From positions 1 to 64,000 of IMG/VR virus record IMGVR_UViG_3300025759_000088: a stretch of 64,000 nt of DNA. One strand, given 5' to 3'. How positions within the stretch are numbered: position 1 is the first letter of the stretch; each line of letters begins with the position of its first letter. The position numbers were made by a program, and so were the translations under genes. The DNA is from a virus. Below are positions 56,287-64,000 of this stretch, one piece after another. The notes beneath the pieces are model-generated. The model was not told the DNA's origin. It did not search any database and saw only the letters and a program-made list of their open reading frames with translations.

Positions 56287-56565
56287 TTATACTTCCTGCG
56301 CGTCTATAGCGGCCTGATACGCAGTCTTCACAGCGTCGGACCAAACGGCGTTGCAAATGCCTTGCACCTCAGTGCTTTCGCCAGAGATGTCTGTGTCGCC
56401 CCAAGTGTCACCTGACTTGGTGCTGCATTGCAGAACATGCCGGTGAAAGTTGCGGCTAATCTCCACGCCGTCACGCTTGATGACAGTGGCGGTGCGTACT
56501 TGCACAGCTTTGTAATCGCCGACGACTTCAATCTTGTCTTCTACTGTTTCTTCTGTAAGTGCCAT
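56287..56565 (-). CDS. Small conserved protein of the fibre locus, 92 aa
   Basis: MALTEETVEDKIEVVGDYKA, QVRTATVIKRDGVEISRNFH is a protein seen in many marine phages near fibre genes; function unknown. The pattern of a short beta core and a C-terminal helix (AVKTAYQAAIDAQEV) suggests an assembly helper. A conserved hairpin precedes it. Confidence 0.5.
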   Translation of the reverse strand: MALTEETVEDKIEVVGDYKAVQVRTATVIKRDGVEISRNFHRHVLQCSTKSGDTWGDTDISGESTEVQGICNAVWSDAVKTAYQAAIDAQEV

Positions 56566-56614
56566 TTTTATCTCCTACGGTTGGACTGTCCGACCCTCAT
56601 CTCCGATGGGGTTA
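56566..56614 (-). other. Conserved RNA hairpin element, copy 2
   Basis: Between the stop at 56615 and the start at 56565. CCC-CATC/GATG-A-GGG around GGA (56594-56611), again with the bulged A, then TCGGACAG and GGAGATAA before the start codon. The stem is kept by paired changes relative to copy 1. Confidence 0.6.
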
Positions 56615-57781
56615 TTACGTCATGTAAAAGCCATTAATATGAATATCGTTCAATTCCTGCAAATCACTGTCGTTACCCTTTAACGTGCCGCCATCAGACT
56701 TTTTGTAAAACAGCACATGCGTATCATTTTCCTGTATGAAAAGCGTCGGGCCACCTAGTTGAACATACCAGTTGTTGTTGTAAGTTATAAATGCACCGCC
56801 ATAAGCAGCAGCAGATGTGTCTGAATTAAAAGGCAGACCGGATATTCTCACTTGATTGCCGTTTGTTGTTGCAGCACTTGCCCTAATGCTTATTTGAAAA
56901 TAAACAAGACGCCCCACCTTAGTGTATTTTCCACCCCTAAATTGATAAGAAACGCTTGTCAAACCTTCTGTGTAAGCTGGCGTAAACGTGCCCTCCTCAT
57001 AGTCACTCAGAGCATTTGCACTGCCGGTGCCGCCAAGATACAGGTTGCCGCCAAGATAAAGGTCTTTGAAGCGGTTGTTAGATGCGCCTAAATCACTAGT
57101 GCCGTCACTATCGCTTCCGTTTTCTCTTGGTGTGATTGCGCCGTTGGCAAAGCGAATGCCTTCGTGACCGCTTTCACCATCAATGTAAAAGCCGCTAGAC
57201 TGTATGCCAATACTCCCCACCGTGGTGTTGTCTTTACGAGCCTCAATAATAGTGCCGTCACTTGATTTTCTGTTCACATAAAGGGCTGTTGCACCATCTT
57301 TTGTAAAACCAGCGGTAGCAGATGGACTTATCTGAAAGCCTATGTTGTCAAAGCTGGCAGAAGTTTTGCCCCCCGTCATAAACACGTTGTTGCTATCTAT
57401 AATTACAGCGGTGGCACCCGCATTGTCGTCGATGCCGGGTGATGTAAATGCGCCGGTAAACGTACCCGTCGTCGCCGCCAGCGCAGAGTTAGCATCATGC
57501 TCTAGGCGCGGGTTGATAGTCGCCTCACCACGGTAGATGACATAGATGTTGCCGGTGCCCGAAGCAGGGGCTGCGCTGAACGTCAGCGTCGTACCGCTGG
57601 CAGTATACGCCTTGCCTGAACCCGGTTCCTGCTGGACGTTGTTGACAAACACCTCTAGGTCTTCGCTCACATTGACGGACCTGTTCAGCGTAAACGCAGT
57701 CGCCGAACCAGTGCCGTTAAACGACTGACTCGTTGTCTGATTTACTATCGCTGTGTTTGGTGCCTTGCCAATATATGCCAT
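56615..57781 (-). CDS. Tail fibre-type protein, 388 aa
   Basis: N-terminal module as in 54635-55369 (MAYIGKAPNTAIVNQTTSQS; ATAFTLNRSVNVSEDLEVFV). The middle resembles bacteriophage fibre shafts (ITPRENGSDSDGTSDLGASN; NRFKDLYLGGNLYLGG). The distal domain EEGTFTPAYTEGLTSVSYQF, then KVGRLVYFQISIRAS, is shared with 55418-56275. It may be the main long fibre. Confidence 0.6.
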   Translation of the reverse strand: MAYIGKAPNTAIVNQTTSQSFNGTGSATAFTLNRSVNVSEDLEVFVNNVQQEPGSGKAYTASGTTLTFSAAPASGTGNIYVIYRGEATINPRLEHDANSALAATTGTFTGAFTSPGIDDNAGATAVIIDSNNVFMTGGKTSASFDNIGFQISPSATAGFTKDGATALYVNRKSSDGTIIEARKDNTTVGSIGIQSSGFYIDGESGHEGIRFANGAITPRENGSDSDGTSDLGASNNRFKDLYLGGNLYLGGTGSANALSDYEEGTFTPAYTEGLTSVSYQFRGGKYTKVGRLVYFQISIRASAATTNGNQVRISGLPFNSDTSAAAYGGAFITYNNNWYVQLGGPTLFIQENDTHVLFYKKSDGGTLKGNDSDLQELNDIHINGFYMT

Positions 57782-59193
57782 TAGCCAGCCTCCAGTGCTG
57801 CGATACGAGCCTTCGCTTCATCAAGTTCGGTTTTCAGTTCTTGGATTGCTTTGATGCACAGCGACACCATATTTCCATATGCAAGCGCATCCGGCTCATC
57901 ATCGTCGTTGTATTGAACAAACTCTGTCAAGCCAGCGTCGTGGACTTCTTCAGCAATCAAACCGCCGAATACTGTGTCGCCATCGTTGTTACCTTTGTAG
58001 GTAATGGGACGAAGTGTAAGCAGTTCAGTGAGGCCGTGTGTGGCGTCGGTTATAGTGTTCTTGTAGCGGCGGGATGATGTGGAACGATGAATTACTCCTG
58101 CGGAGTTAACTTGCATATTTGCTGGATTACTTGTGGTGTCGTTGTAAATTTGCGGTACAAAAAGTGTTCCATTGGCGTTTAGGTAAAGACGAGGATTACC
58201 ATCTCCATCTGACAGCACGATATGGTTATAAGCAGCACTGATGTTTAGGCCGCCTTGATTGCCGTTGTATCGGCCAAGAATGGTGTTTCTATAACCAGTA
58301 CTTACCCGTGACCCAGAGCCGTTGCCTATAAAGGTGTTTCTGTCGCCAGTGGTGCTACCACCAGCACCGCCGTAAGTTCCATCGGTACTGCCTACAAAAG
58401 TATTGAAACTTGCAGTTGTAGCTGAGGCACCAGAATCTGCTCCTACGTATGTATTATATTGGCCTGTGGTTGTGCCAATTCCTGAGTTATATCCCGCTGC
58501 AAAATTCTTGGTACCCGTAGTGTTGTTAATTAAAGCCGCATAACCTACCGCCGTATTGTTGGATGCGGTGGTGTTTGCAAAAAGAGAATTAACACCTACA
58601 GAAACATTATTTGCTCCCGTAGTATTTGAATACAGGGCTTGATAGCCATAGGCACTATTTGCGTCTGCTGTTGTATTGGTCGATAAAGCGTTGACACCAA
58701 AAGCGGAGTTGTTATCACCTGTTGTATTAGCATCAAGAGCAAGCGAACCCACAGACGTATTTGCTGCGCCGGTGGTATTAGCACTTAATCCAACATAACC
58801 CACTGCTGTGTTGTTAGATGCCGTAGTATTCGCTCGTAACGCATTTTTTCCAACAGCTACATTACTGCCCCCAGTAGTATTTCCACTCAAAGATTGCGAA
58901 CCTACTGCGGTGCTATTATTACCAGAGGTGTTTGCATCAAGACTATTCCATCCGACAGCCACATTTTCTTGACCGCCCTCGTTCTCACCAAGTGCAGCCT
59001 CTCCTACCGCCACGTTATAGCCACCAGACAAAGAGCCATCATCAAGTGCGCCATCCCCTAGAGCAGTGTTGTCTGTGCCTGTGGGAAATGCCCCATCTAA
59101 CTTGATAGTGCCGCCGTCCGCGCTGACGTTACCGGAAACCGTTAGTGACGCCGCAGAATCAATTTGATTTGAACCAACCTTACTAAGTGCCAT
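57781..59193 (-). CDS. Tail spike/fibre with repeat shaft and S74 chaperone, 470 aa
   Basis: The N-terminus is followed by about 18 units of roughly 16 residues around N-T-T-G-x-x-N-x-x-x-G-x-x-A-L (SGNTTGGSNVAVGKNALRAN), a YadA-like beta-roll shaft. Residues from about 375 form the intramolecular chaperone of endosialidase (peptidase S74): SSRRYKNTITDATHGLTELL, FGGLIAEEVHDAGLTEFVQY, LCIKAIQELKTELDEAKAR. In the family, a Ser at the start of this domain self-cleaves after trimerisation (a Ser lies in the HRSTSSRRYKN junction here). Confidence 0.85.
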   Translation of the reverse strand: MALSKVGSNQIDSAASLTVSGNVSADGGTIKLDGAFPTGTDNTALGDGALDDGSLSGGYNVAVGEAALGENEGGQENVAVGWNSLDANTSGNNSTAVGSQSLSGNTTGGSNVAVGKNALRANTTASNNTAVGYVGLSANTTGAANTSVGSLALDANTTGDNNSAFGVNALSTNTTADANSAYGYQALYSNTTGANNVSVGVNSLFANTTASNNTAVGYAALINNTTGTKNFAAGYNSGIGTTTGQYNTYVGADSGASATTASFNTFVGSTDGTYGGAGGSTTGDRNTFIGNGSGSRVSTGYRNTILGRYNGNQGGLNISAAYNHIVLSDGDGNPRLYLNANGTLFVPQIYNDTTSNPANMQVNSAGVIHRSTSSRRYKNTITDATHGLTELLTLRPITYKGNNDGDTVFGGLIAEEVHDAGLTEFVQYNDDDEPDALAYGNMVSLCIKAIQELKTELDEAKARIAALEAG

Positions 59194-59522
59194 CAGCTAA
59201 TCTCCAACAACGACACAGTCACATCAGCGGCTGACGCTTGACTTGCCGTAATTCGCAAGATGTCACTCGCGTTCAAAACAATCTTCTGGTCACCCCCAAC
59301 AGCCACCAAACTACTGCCCACCGGCACAATAGCCGACTTGACGATGTGTACGTTGTCGCCGTCGTTGTTGATTAGCTGGACATTTACGGTGATGGAGACG
59401 GTCAGGATGTTGGCAATGTTCAGTCCGATAATGGTTGTTTCTGTCGAACTGGGGCATGTGTAAACATCTGCGTTAGCGGTGCCTACCGCCGTGTCTGTAA
59501 AGGTCTTAAAGTTATTAGGCAT
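59193..59522 (-). CDS. Conserved fibre-locus protein, 109 aa
   Basis: MPNNFKTFTDTAVGTANADV is a common small phage protein: beta-rich (IIGLNIANILTVSITVNVQL), with no Cys besides one (YTCPSS). It occurs beside fibre genes and might be a small appendage or connector. It overlaps the S74-type gene by one base. Confidence 0.5.
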   Translation of the reverse strand: MPNNFKTFTDTAVGTANADVYTCPSSTETTIIGLNIANILTVSITVNVQLINNDGDNVHIVKSAIVPVGSSLVAVGGDQKIVLNASDILRITASQASAADVTVSLLEIS

Positions 59523-59526
59523 ATCG

Positions 59527-60303
59527 TTACCCCAGTGCTATCGCCATGACTACGCTTTGCCCAGCGGATTCAAAGTCGGTTGTGTTAGATGTGGCTGCGC
59601 TACCTAACCCCAGTGATGTTCTGGCTGTTGCGCCGCTCTCAGCTACAAAATTAGACCCATCACCCACAATAAAGTTACCGTTTGTAACCGCCAGCCCCGC
59701 CACGTCTTGTAGCTGTGCGTCCAACCTAGCGTTAGCCACTGTCCCGCTAGAAAGGTTGCTGGCGTTCAATGCCGTCAGATTACTACCATTCGCCGCCGGT
59801 AGTGTCGCGGGGAACCGCGCATCTGGAACTGTACCGGAGCCAAGATTGCTGGCGTTCAACGCAGTGAGGTTTACACCACTAGCCGCTGGCAGCGTTGCGG
59901 GAAACCTAGCATCTGGGACCGTGCCAGAAGCAAGGTTGCTGGCATTGAGTGCAGTTAGGTTGCTACCGTTAGCCGCCACCACATTTCCAGAGGCATCAAG
60001 GAAAGACATCTTCTCCGCTGGCAACGTGCAGAAAATCGTCCTTGTACCGGAACTCCAGTTCACAGCAGCATCACTGTTGCTCGACTGAAGCACCGTAGTT
60101 CTGGCTAGTGTGGTGCCTGACGCAGTGTAGGTTCCAATGCCGACCTCAAAGTCGGTTCCGTCAGAACAAGCGTAATATGTCGTGTTCCCATCGCCCACGC
60201 TGCCGAAAGTCTCAAAACCAGAAACAGCGCCTGCAAGCGTGTACGTTGCAGTGCCGGTGGTTGTGGTCGTTTCTTTTACGCGATCTCTGAGAACAAGTGC
60301 CAT
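59527..60303 (-). CDS. Fibre-type protein with three 30-aa repeats, 258 aa
   Basis: Starts MALVLRDRVKETTTTTGTAT, a fibre or baseplate-type N-terminal domain. Residues 105-200 contain three near-perfect repeats of about 30 residues (LTALNASNLASGTVPDARFP and so on). The third is shortened and ends NARLD. The repeat is typical of phage fibre shafts with variable copy number. Confidence 0.65.
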   Translation of the reverse strand: MALVLRDRVKETTTTTGTATYTLAGAVSGFETFGSVGDGNTTYYACSDGTDFEVGIGTYTASGTTLARTTVLQSSNSDAAVNWSSGTRTIFCTLPAEKMSFLDASGNVVAANGSNLTALNASNLASGTVPDARFPATLPAASGVNLTALNASNLGSGTVPDARFPATLPAANGSNLTALNASNLSSGTVANARLDAQLQDVAGLAVTNGNFIVGDGSNFVAESGATARTSLGLGSAATSNTTDFESAGQSVVMAIALG

Positions 60304-60304
60304 G

Positions 60305-60733
60305 TTACTTTAGCTCTATCGACAGGTTGCCTGCGTTAATGCGGAAGATATCGCCAGTGGCGATTGTCTTACTTGCATCAAGTGCGCCAACGAACAGGAT
60401 GTTTCCGCTACTAGCCGCGTCTACAACAAACGCATGTGTGATCGTGTTGTTTGTGCCGGTAGACGCCGGGAACTCAATATTGGCCGCGTTTGTTGCGGTC
60501 TGAGCATCTGTTCCCACTGCGGGAACTGTCCAGCCGGAAGCCTGAACCTGCTGCCTAGCGTAAGATCCAAACGTGGCCTCTGTTAGAGAGCCTGTTTCAA
60601 TACTAGATACGGCGGTTGCAAGGCCGACATAAATGCTGTTGCCGGGGGTGGCAAAGCTCTCCGAGTTATTCTTGAACAAGAAATCAAGGATCGCATGTTC
60701 TAGATAATTGGTTGCTGCGTTTGACGTTGCCAT
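60305..60733 (-). CDS. Conserved phage structural protein, 142 aa
   Basis: MATSNAATNYLEHAILDFLF, IYVGLATAVSSIETGSLTEA is a family found in many marine and tailed phages next to tail/neck genes. Ala/Thr/Ser-rich and beta-type. Its first 16 codons also occur at 1-50. On the circular map it precedes the adaptor gene at 63-716. Confidence 0.6.
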   Translation of the reverse strand: MATSNAATNYLEHAILDFLFKNNSESFATPGNSIYVGLATAVSSIETGSLTEATFGSYARQQVQASGWTVPAVGTDAQTATNAANIEFPASTGTNNTITHAFVVDAASSGNILFVGALDASKTIATGDIFRINAGNLSIELK

Positions 60734-60810
60734 GTCTTCTACTCCTTATGTACGAGGCCGATCTGGCAGACCTCTGCGATACGCATCGCTGTTTTCTCTA
60801 GCTTCCGCCA
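60684..60810. repeat. 127-bp exact repeat, right copy
   Basis: Identical to bases 1-127 and covering the end of the 142-aa gene and the end of the adaptor gene. To its right the sequence departs from the left copy at once. This is the proposed join between two phage genomes. Confidence 0.9.
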
Positions 60811-61393
60811 GATCTTTAATCCTGGTCATTGCCTCGGTGAACTGTTTCTCATACATCTGAAGCATGTCCTGCTCACCTTTCATGTATATATACGCTTCAA
60901 CCAAAGAACCGTAAAGCAGGGCGTTGGGAGCGTTGTCGCTCAACCACGTGGTTCCACTATCACTGCCAGCGGTCAGAGATGCCGGCCTGTAATAGTAGTG
61001 AAGCTCAACAGCGTAGTTGCTGTCAGGGGTTGGCGCCATAATGAAGTTATCTTTATCAAAAAACGCATAATACTTTGGCGTTCCTGTCGTTGCCGGATTC
61101 GGATTGTATTCTTGGATGTAGTTCACATCTTTTTGAAGCAGGAACTCCTTCGAGCTACTGTTTGTGACAGACAAAGAAAAAGATGAAAGATAGTCGCTCG
61201 GCACAGAAAGATACGGATCACCTTGTGTTAGCGCACTTGTCGCGTTCTTGCGAAAAATCTCAAGGTCAACCAGCTTGAAGATACGATCTTCGGCTGCGCG
61301 AATAAACACAGGTAGATTCGTCACGAAGGACGTTTCAGTGTTTTCGGTATAATCTTGGATGGCTGTTTTTAGCTGTGCGTATGTAAAAGCCAT
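60746..61393 (-). CDS. Adaptor-like protein, diverged second copy, 215 aa
   Basis: About 80% identical to 63-716 over its whole length, two residues shorter (a gap after PDSNYAVELHYYYRP). Most differences are conservative. Both encode the same C-terminal PDRPRT. It belongs to the extra segment that may be a related phage. Confidence 0.65.
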   Translation of the reverse strand: MAFTYAQLKTAIQDYTENTETSFVTNLPVFIRAAEDRIFKLVDLEIFRKNATSALTQGDPYLSVPSDYLSSFSLSVTNSSSKEFLLQKDVNYIQEYNPNPATTGTPKYYAFFDKDNFIMAPTPDSNYAVELHYYYRPASLTAGSDSGTTWLSDNAPNALLYGSLVEAYIYMKGEQDMLQMYEKQFTEAMTRIKDLAEARENSDAYRRGLPDRPRT

Positions 61394-61815
61394 TAAGCGA
61401 TCCTTACAATCGCGCTACTCGCGCCCGCTGTTGGAATGGTAATAGTAAAAGTAGATGAAGAAGAAGCTTGATCGGCTCCAAAATCAAACACCGCAATCGC
61501 TTTGTCAGATGCACTGCTGTTATAAAGCAGTGCTCCTCGTGCCGTTATTGTAGAGTTAGCAAAACTAACGTCAGCAAAATCTATAAAAGCAGTTGTGCCG
61601 CTGGTGTTGATGGTTATGCTTGTGACGGTAGCACCGCCCGCGCTATAGCCTGTTCCGCTTACTTCGTTAGCTGTTGAGTATGCGGTTGTGGTCGCGTCGA
61701 GAGTGGCGCTGTTTGTGAACAGCGCCATCTTAAATGTGTGACTTGCAAAATTGTGGACGGCTTGAAGCAGTTCGCTTTTAAAAGACGTACACAGATAATT
61801 TCCAGTAAAAGCCAT
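61393..61815 (-). CDS. Structural protein, diverged second copy, 140 aa
   Basis: Same length as 716-1138 with roughly 80% identity and a similar one-base overlap with its neighbour. Same gene order as at the left end. Confidence 0.6.
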   Translation of the reverse strand: MAFTGNYLCTSFKSELLQAVHNFASHTFKMALFTNSATLDATTTAYSTANEVSGTGYSAGGATVTSITINTSGTTAFIDFADVSFANSTITARGALLYNSSASDKAIAVFDFGADQASSSSTFTITIPTAGASSAIVRIA

Positions 61816-61823
61816 GTTTACTC

Positions 61824-62561
61824 CTATGGCGTGTTCGCTGTACCGCCCATGCCGCTGTGGTTTGTGCAGTAATAATACAGAGTTGGAGTCCCCGAGGCTA
61901 CCGTGATCTGTGTGTAAGCTCCCGAGCTACCCGGGGAACCGTTAGTAGATACACCTGTTGTATACTCGGAACCCCCGGCGTGAGTGCCGTTGGCAGTTTC
62001 TGAAAACCGGAAGGGATGCCCCGAGTTGCTGTTGTCTGATTGATCGAACCTGTAGGTAGAACCCTCGCTTAACGTAAGCGTCGGAGAAGCCCCCGACAAA
62101 CCAGCAACATAATACTTATTGCCTGTTCCGTAAGAATTTGTTCCCGAAGCAACAGTAACTGTGTAGTTCGTAACGATTCCAACTGAAACAGAATTTACGC
62201 CGCCAGTGGCGGAAACCCCGGTTATGGATACAGTAACAGTCCCTGATGGTGTTGTACCTGTTGTGACTACGTCTCCCACAAATCCATGCATGACTGCAAC
62301 AGGAGACACTTCCAGCGTCCGTGAGTTAAACGTGGGAAATGTTATAGTGACTGAATGAATAATCGAGGGTGGTCGTGGATTGTGAAGAGCCTGCGGATCC
62401 GGCCCCACTCGAACGGGCTGTAGTTGAGGATGCTTCGTCTCATACTCATCAGGTCCGACTTTTAAACCATTCCACTCCGTAACCATTTCTCGAAGACGAT
62501 ACCGGAATCCGGATCTATCCGAATAGCCCCAGGCGTCTTTTCCTGAAGCGAACCGCGCCAT
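61824..62561 (-). CDS. Cupredoxin-domain virion protein, diverged second copy, 245 aa
   Basis: Homologous to 1148-1948 but with a shorter middle. The copper-site pattern is unchanged: GHPFRFS and YYYCTNHSGMGG. Conservation of His, Cys, His and Met across otherwise diverged copies supports a functional site. Confidence 0.6.
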   Translation of the reverse strand: MARFASGKDAWGYSDRSGFRYRLREMVTEWNGLKVGPDEYETKHPQLQPVRVGPDPQALHNPRPPSIIHSVTITFPTFNSRTLEVSPVAVMHGFVGDVVTTGTTPSGTVTVSITGVSATGGVNSVSVGIVTNYTVTVASGTNSYGTGNKYYVAGLSGASPTLTLSEGSTYRFDQSDNSNSGHPFRFSETANGTHAGGSEYTTGVSTNGSPGSSGAYTQITVASGTPTLYYYCTNHSGMGGTANTP

Positions 62562-63229
62562 TAGTTCACCCTCAGATACTGAATGCTTGGCTGTAGCTTG
62601 AGAGCCACACGATCTTCATCTTCATCTGCGGCTCGTTGAAACTCTTCTTCGTAAACCACTTTCAAAAGCTGCACACGTTCCGGCGCTTTCTTCATCGCAA
62701 GATAGTATGCAAGACCAGCGACCATACACGGCAGAAATCTAAACGGTGCATCCGTGGTGTTCACCAAAGCATCAGCGTCTTGAATTCTTTGCACGTAATA
62801 ATAAACTAAGCTGTCTGTCGAATTTTCAGGAGTCGGCCACAGTGTAACTTGTGGTGTTACTTGCCTGTTGTAGAAATACTGGCTGGGGCGTCCTGTCTGT
62901 GTTTTATTGGGCGTCGTCAAGTATTCGCTTCGAGACATGCGGTCAAGCTGGTAGTCCGTGCCGCTTCTTCGAATCACAACCTCAAGTAGATCCGTGTACG
63001 CTGTGTCGAAGGTGTACGTAGCAGTTCCTGCGGTCAACGCCTGTGTTCCCTGCTGCACCGTCCACAGATTCAAGCCACGGTTAGCCCAGTCTGCAAACAT
63101 AAGATTCAGAGACCTACGAGCCGTACGCGCATCATAACCGGTGCGAACCTCAAGACCGCACCGCTCATATGCTTCTTCGATAATCTCTGCTACATCGAGA
63201 TCAAAATCTCTGGATCCGGAAGTTGCCAT
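62561..63229 (-). CDS. Adaptor/connector, diverged second copy, 222 aa
   Basis: Same length as 1948-2616 and clearly homologous (EEAYERCGLEVRTGYDARTA; GRPSQYFYNRQVTPQVTLWP). It marks the end of synteny with the left end: beyond it the two copies differ. Confidence 0.6.
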   Translation of the reverse strand: MATSGSRDFDLDVAEIIEEAYERCGLEVRTGYDARTARRSLNLMFADWANRGLNLWTVQQGTQALTAGTATYTFDTAYTDLLEVVIRRSGTDYQLDRMSRSEYLTTPNKTQTGRPSQYFYNRQVTPQVTLWPTPENSTDSLVYYYVQRIQDADALVNTTDAPFRFLPCMVAGLAYYLAMKKAPERVQLLKVVYEEEFQRAADEDEDRVALKLQPSIQYLRVN

Positions 63230-63439
63230 CTATTTATTCTTCTTGTGTGTGCCGCCGTAACCAAAACCAGGAACGCCGCGACCTTTTAGAATATCTTGCT
63301 TCGTGACCTTACCATCACCTGTTAGGTCGGGGAAGTTACCACCACCCATTTTAAAACGAGTGCGGCTAGGAGCCTTGTTGTTGCGAGTAGGCATTACCAT
63401 CGCGCCGGCAGCGGCTTTTCGAGGAGAACAATGAGACAT
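63230..63439 (-). CDS. Small protein with dockerin/EF-hand-like loop, 69 aa
   Basis: The core NFPDLTGDGKVTKQDILKGR contains the calcium-loop pattern D-x-T-G-D-G-x-V-x-x-x-D, as in dockerin or EF-hands. Basic N-terminus and C-terminus. It replaces the MMRGG protein at the corresponding place in the other copy. A common protein in marine phages; function unknown. Confidence 0.5.
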   Translation of the reverse strand: MSHCSPRKAAAGAMVMPTRNNKAPSRTRFKMGGGNFPDLTGDGKVTKQDILKGRGVPGFGYGGTHKKNK

Positions 63440-63717
63440 TATTTTTTCCTTCTCTTTAGTGATTTAACCCGTCGTGGCTTACCGGCAGGCTGTCCAATGC
63501 GTTTCTTTTGACTGATTCTACTACGCTTTTCAGCCGCTGTCATTTCTGACGATGTTTTAGGAGTCTTCGAAGAAACTCGTTTGGAAGGACGACAATAAGG
63601 AGTGCCACGCTTTTCACCCTTTTTTCTGCCACACGCCTTGCCAGTGCGTACATCTTTCCAATCCTCTTTAAACCAGCGCTTTAACGCCAATCCTTTTTTG
63701 GTTTTTCGTACAGCCAT
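63439..63717 (-). CDS. Basic DUF5872-like protein, 92 aa
   Basis: ATG at 63717. KRWFKEDWKDVRTGKACGRK and YCRPSKRVSSKTPKTSSEMT are the family pattern; the rest is Lys/Arg-rich, ending SLKRRKK. It is related to 3352-3738 but shorter and with a different tail. Confidence 0.55.
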   Translation of the reverse strand: MAVRKTKKGLALKRWFKEDWKDVRTGKACGRKKGEKRGTPYCRPSKRVSSKTPKTSSEMTAAEKRSRISQKKRIGQPAGKPRRVKSLKRRKK

Positions 63718-63718
63718 C

Positions 63719-64000
63719 TCAGTCTCTCGACTTCCGTATTTGTTCAAGACTCTCTTGTATTGTCATGTCTTTTTTTGCATTCGGATCATACTTGCACTGA
63801 TATTCGTTTGGCACAAATTCTAGGTACTGAAAAAACTGAGACTCAATGGTATTGTTTGCGCCTCGGAATACGCAAACCATTTCTCTGTTATCCAGCTTTT
63901 CACACTTCACCTTACGACAAGTAACCATTTGATCAGCACTAGCTGAATGCGCTTTTAACAATAGTATAAAGGCCAATAAAGCCGAGACAGCAATTCCGGA
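63719..64000 (-). CDS. Membrane-anchored protein, partial at the window edge
   Basis: The frame remains open to base 64000, so the apparent start at 63976 (TTG) is not real. The visible part is a membrane helix (SGIAVSALLAFILLLKA) and a C-terminal domain with three Cys, over 60% identical to the end of 10028-10720. Here it follows the DUF5872-like gene directly, whereas in the other copy they are 6 kb apart. Confidence 0.6.
   Translation of the reverse strand, partial: SGIAVSALLAFILLLKAHSASADQMVTCRKVKCEKLDNREMVCVFRGANNTIESQFFQYLEFVPNEYQCKYDPNAKKDMTIQESLEQIRKSRD

Noticed and set aside
58400-59000. Regular short repeats on DNA level resembling an array
   Set aside because: These are codon-level echoes of the 16-residue NTTG shaft repeats in the S74-type fibre gene, with variable bases.
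60684-64000. Biological direct terminal repeat (T7-style)
   Set aside because: Only 127 bp match, exactly the length of an assembler k-mer, and the match lies inside coding DNA with diverged sequence continuing to the right, not at a molecule end.
1-64000. Lysogeny genes, tRNAs, CRISPR arrays, insertion sequences, phage RNA polymerase
   Set aside because: No integrase or CI-type repressor, transposase, spaced palindromic repeat array, cloverleaf pattern or single-subunit polymerase motif was seen on reading both strands.

Overview
The window reads as a lytic, P22/SU10-like short-tailed phage (podovirus) of an aquatic, probably marine, bacterium. Supporting genes are a P22-type portal, a gp10-like tail nozzle protein, SU10-type adaptor proteins, a TerS/TerL pair and a GTA-type three-helix holin. 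There is no integrase, CI-type repressor, tRNA, rRNA, CRISPR array or phage RNA polymerase. Several small proteins (MRGG/Lys-Arg repeats, DUF5872-like, a TSCPD-like protein, a DUF932 protein) are of types common in uncultured marine phages. The holin and TSCPD types hint at an alphaproteobacterial host; that is inference.

Molecule layout. Bases 1-127 are identical to 60684-60810, and the two copies diverge from base 128/60811 onward. The simplest reading is that 1-60683 is one complete circularly permuted genome of 60,683 bp. Bases 60811-64000 would then be the start of a second, related genome (about 80% protein identity over four genes) joined through the shared 127-mer. The gene broken at position 1 is the 5' end of the gene at 60305-60733, so on the circle it is intact.

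On that circle all virion, packaging and lysis genes except terS form one leftward block of about 43 kb. It starts at a promoter near 18.38 kb and runs through terL, a 1177-aa protein, the portal, the holin region, GroES, scaffold and capsid. It continues through small basic proteins and adaptors, crosses the 1/60683 join, then passes through the tail-fibre locus (48.9-60.7 kb), the nozzle, four large internal/ejection-type proteins and the GH108 endolysin. It ends at an intrinsic terminator at 35.82 kb.

The early/replication region is 18.9-35.9 kb and uses both strands. 18.9-21.1 kb is a GC-rich segment with a DUF932 protein and a Cys-rich protein. 21.3-22.6 kb holds a VRR-NUC nuclease and TerS. 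22.64-24.05 kb is control DNA: a large dyad, GTTACAC iterons, promoters with an embedded operator, and a perfect consensus parS site. 24-27 kb holds small early genes including a ParB/Srx-like protein, Zn-ribbon and ribbon-helix-helix proteins and a candidate sRNA. 27.3-34.2 kb is a leftward replication operon: family A DNA polymerase, AT-hook protein, UvrD-like helicase, TOTE-type archaeo-eukaryotic primase, an SSB-tailed protein and a coiled-coil protein. A divergent SNF2 helicase lies at 34.3-35.7 kb. Six early control sites share a dyad TATRRGA-N4-TCYYATA, five of them within a promoter spacer and/or over its -10, which suggests one regulator for the early region.
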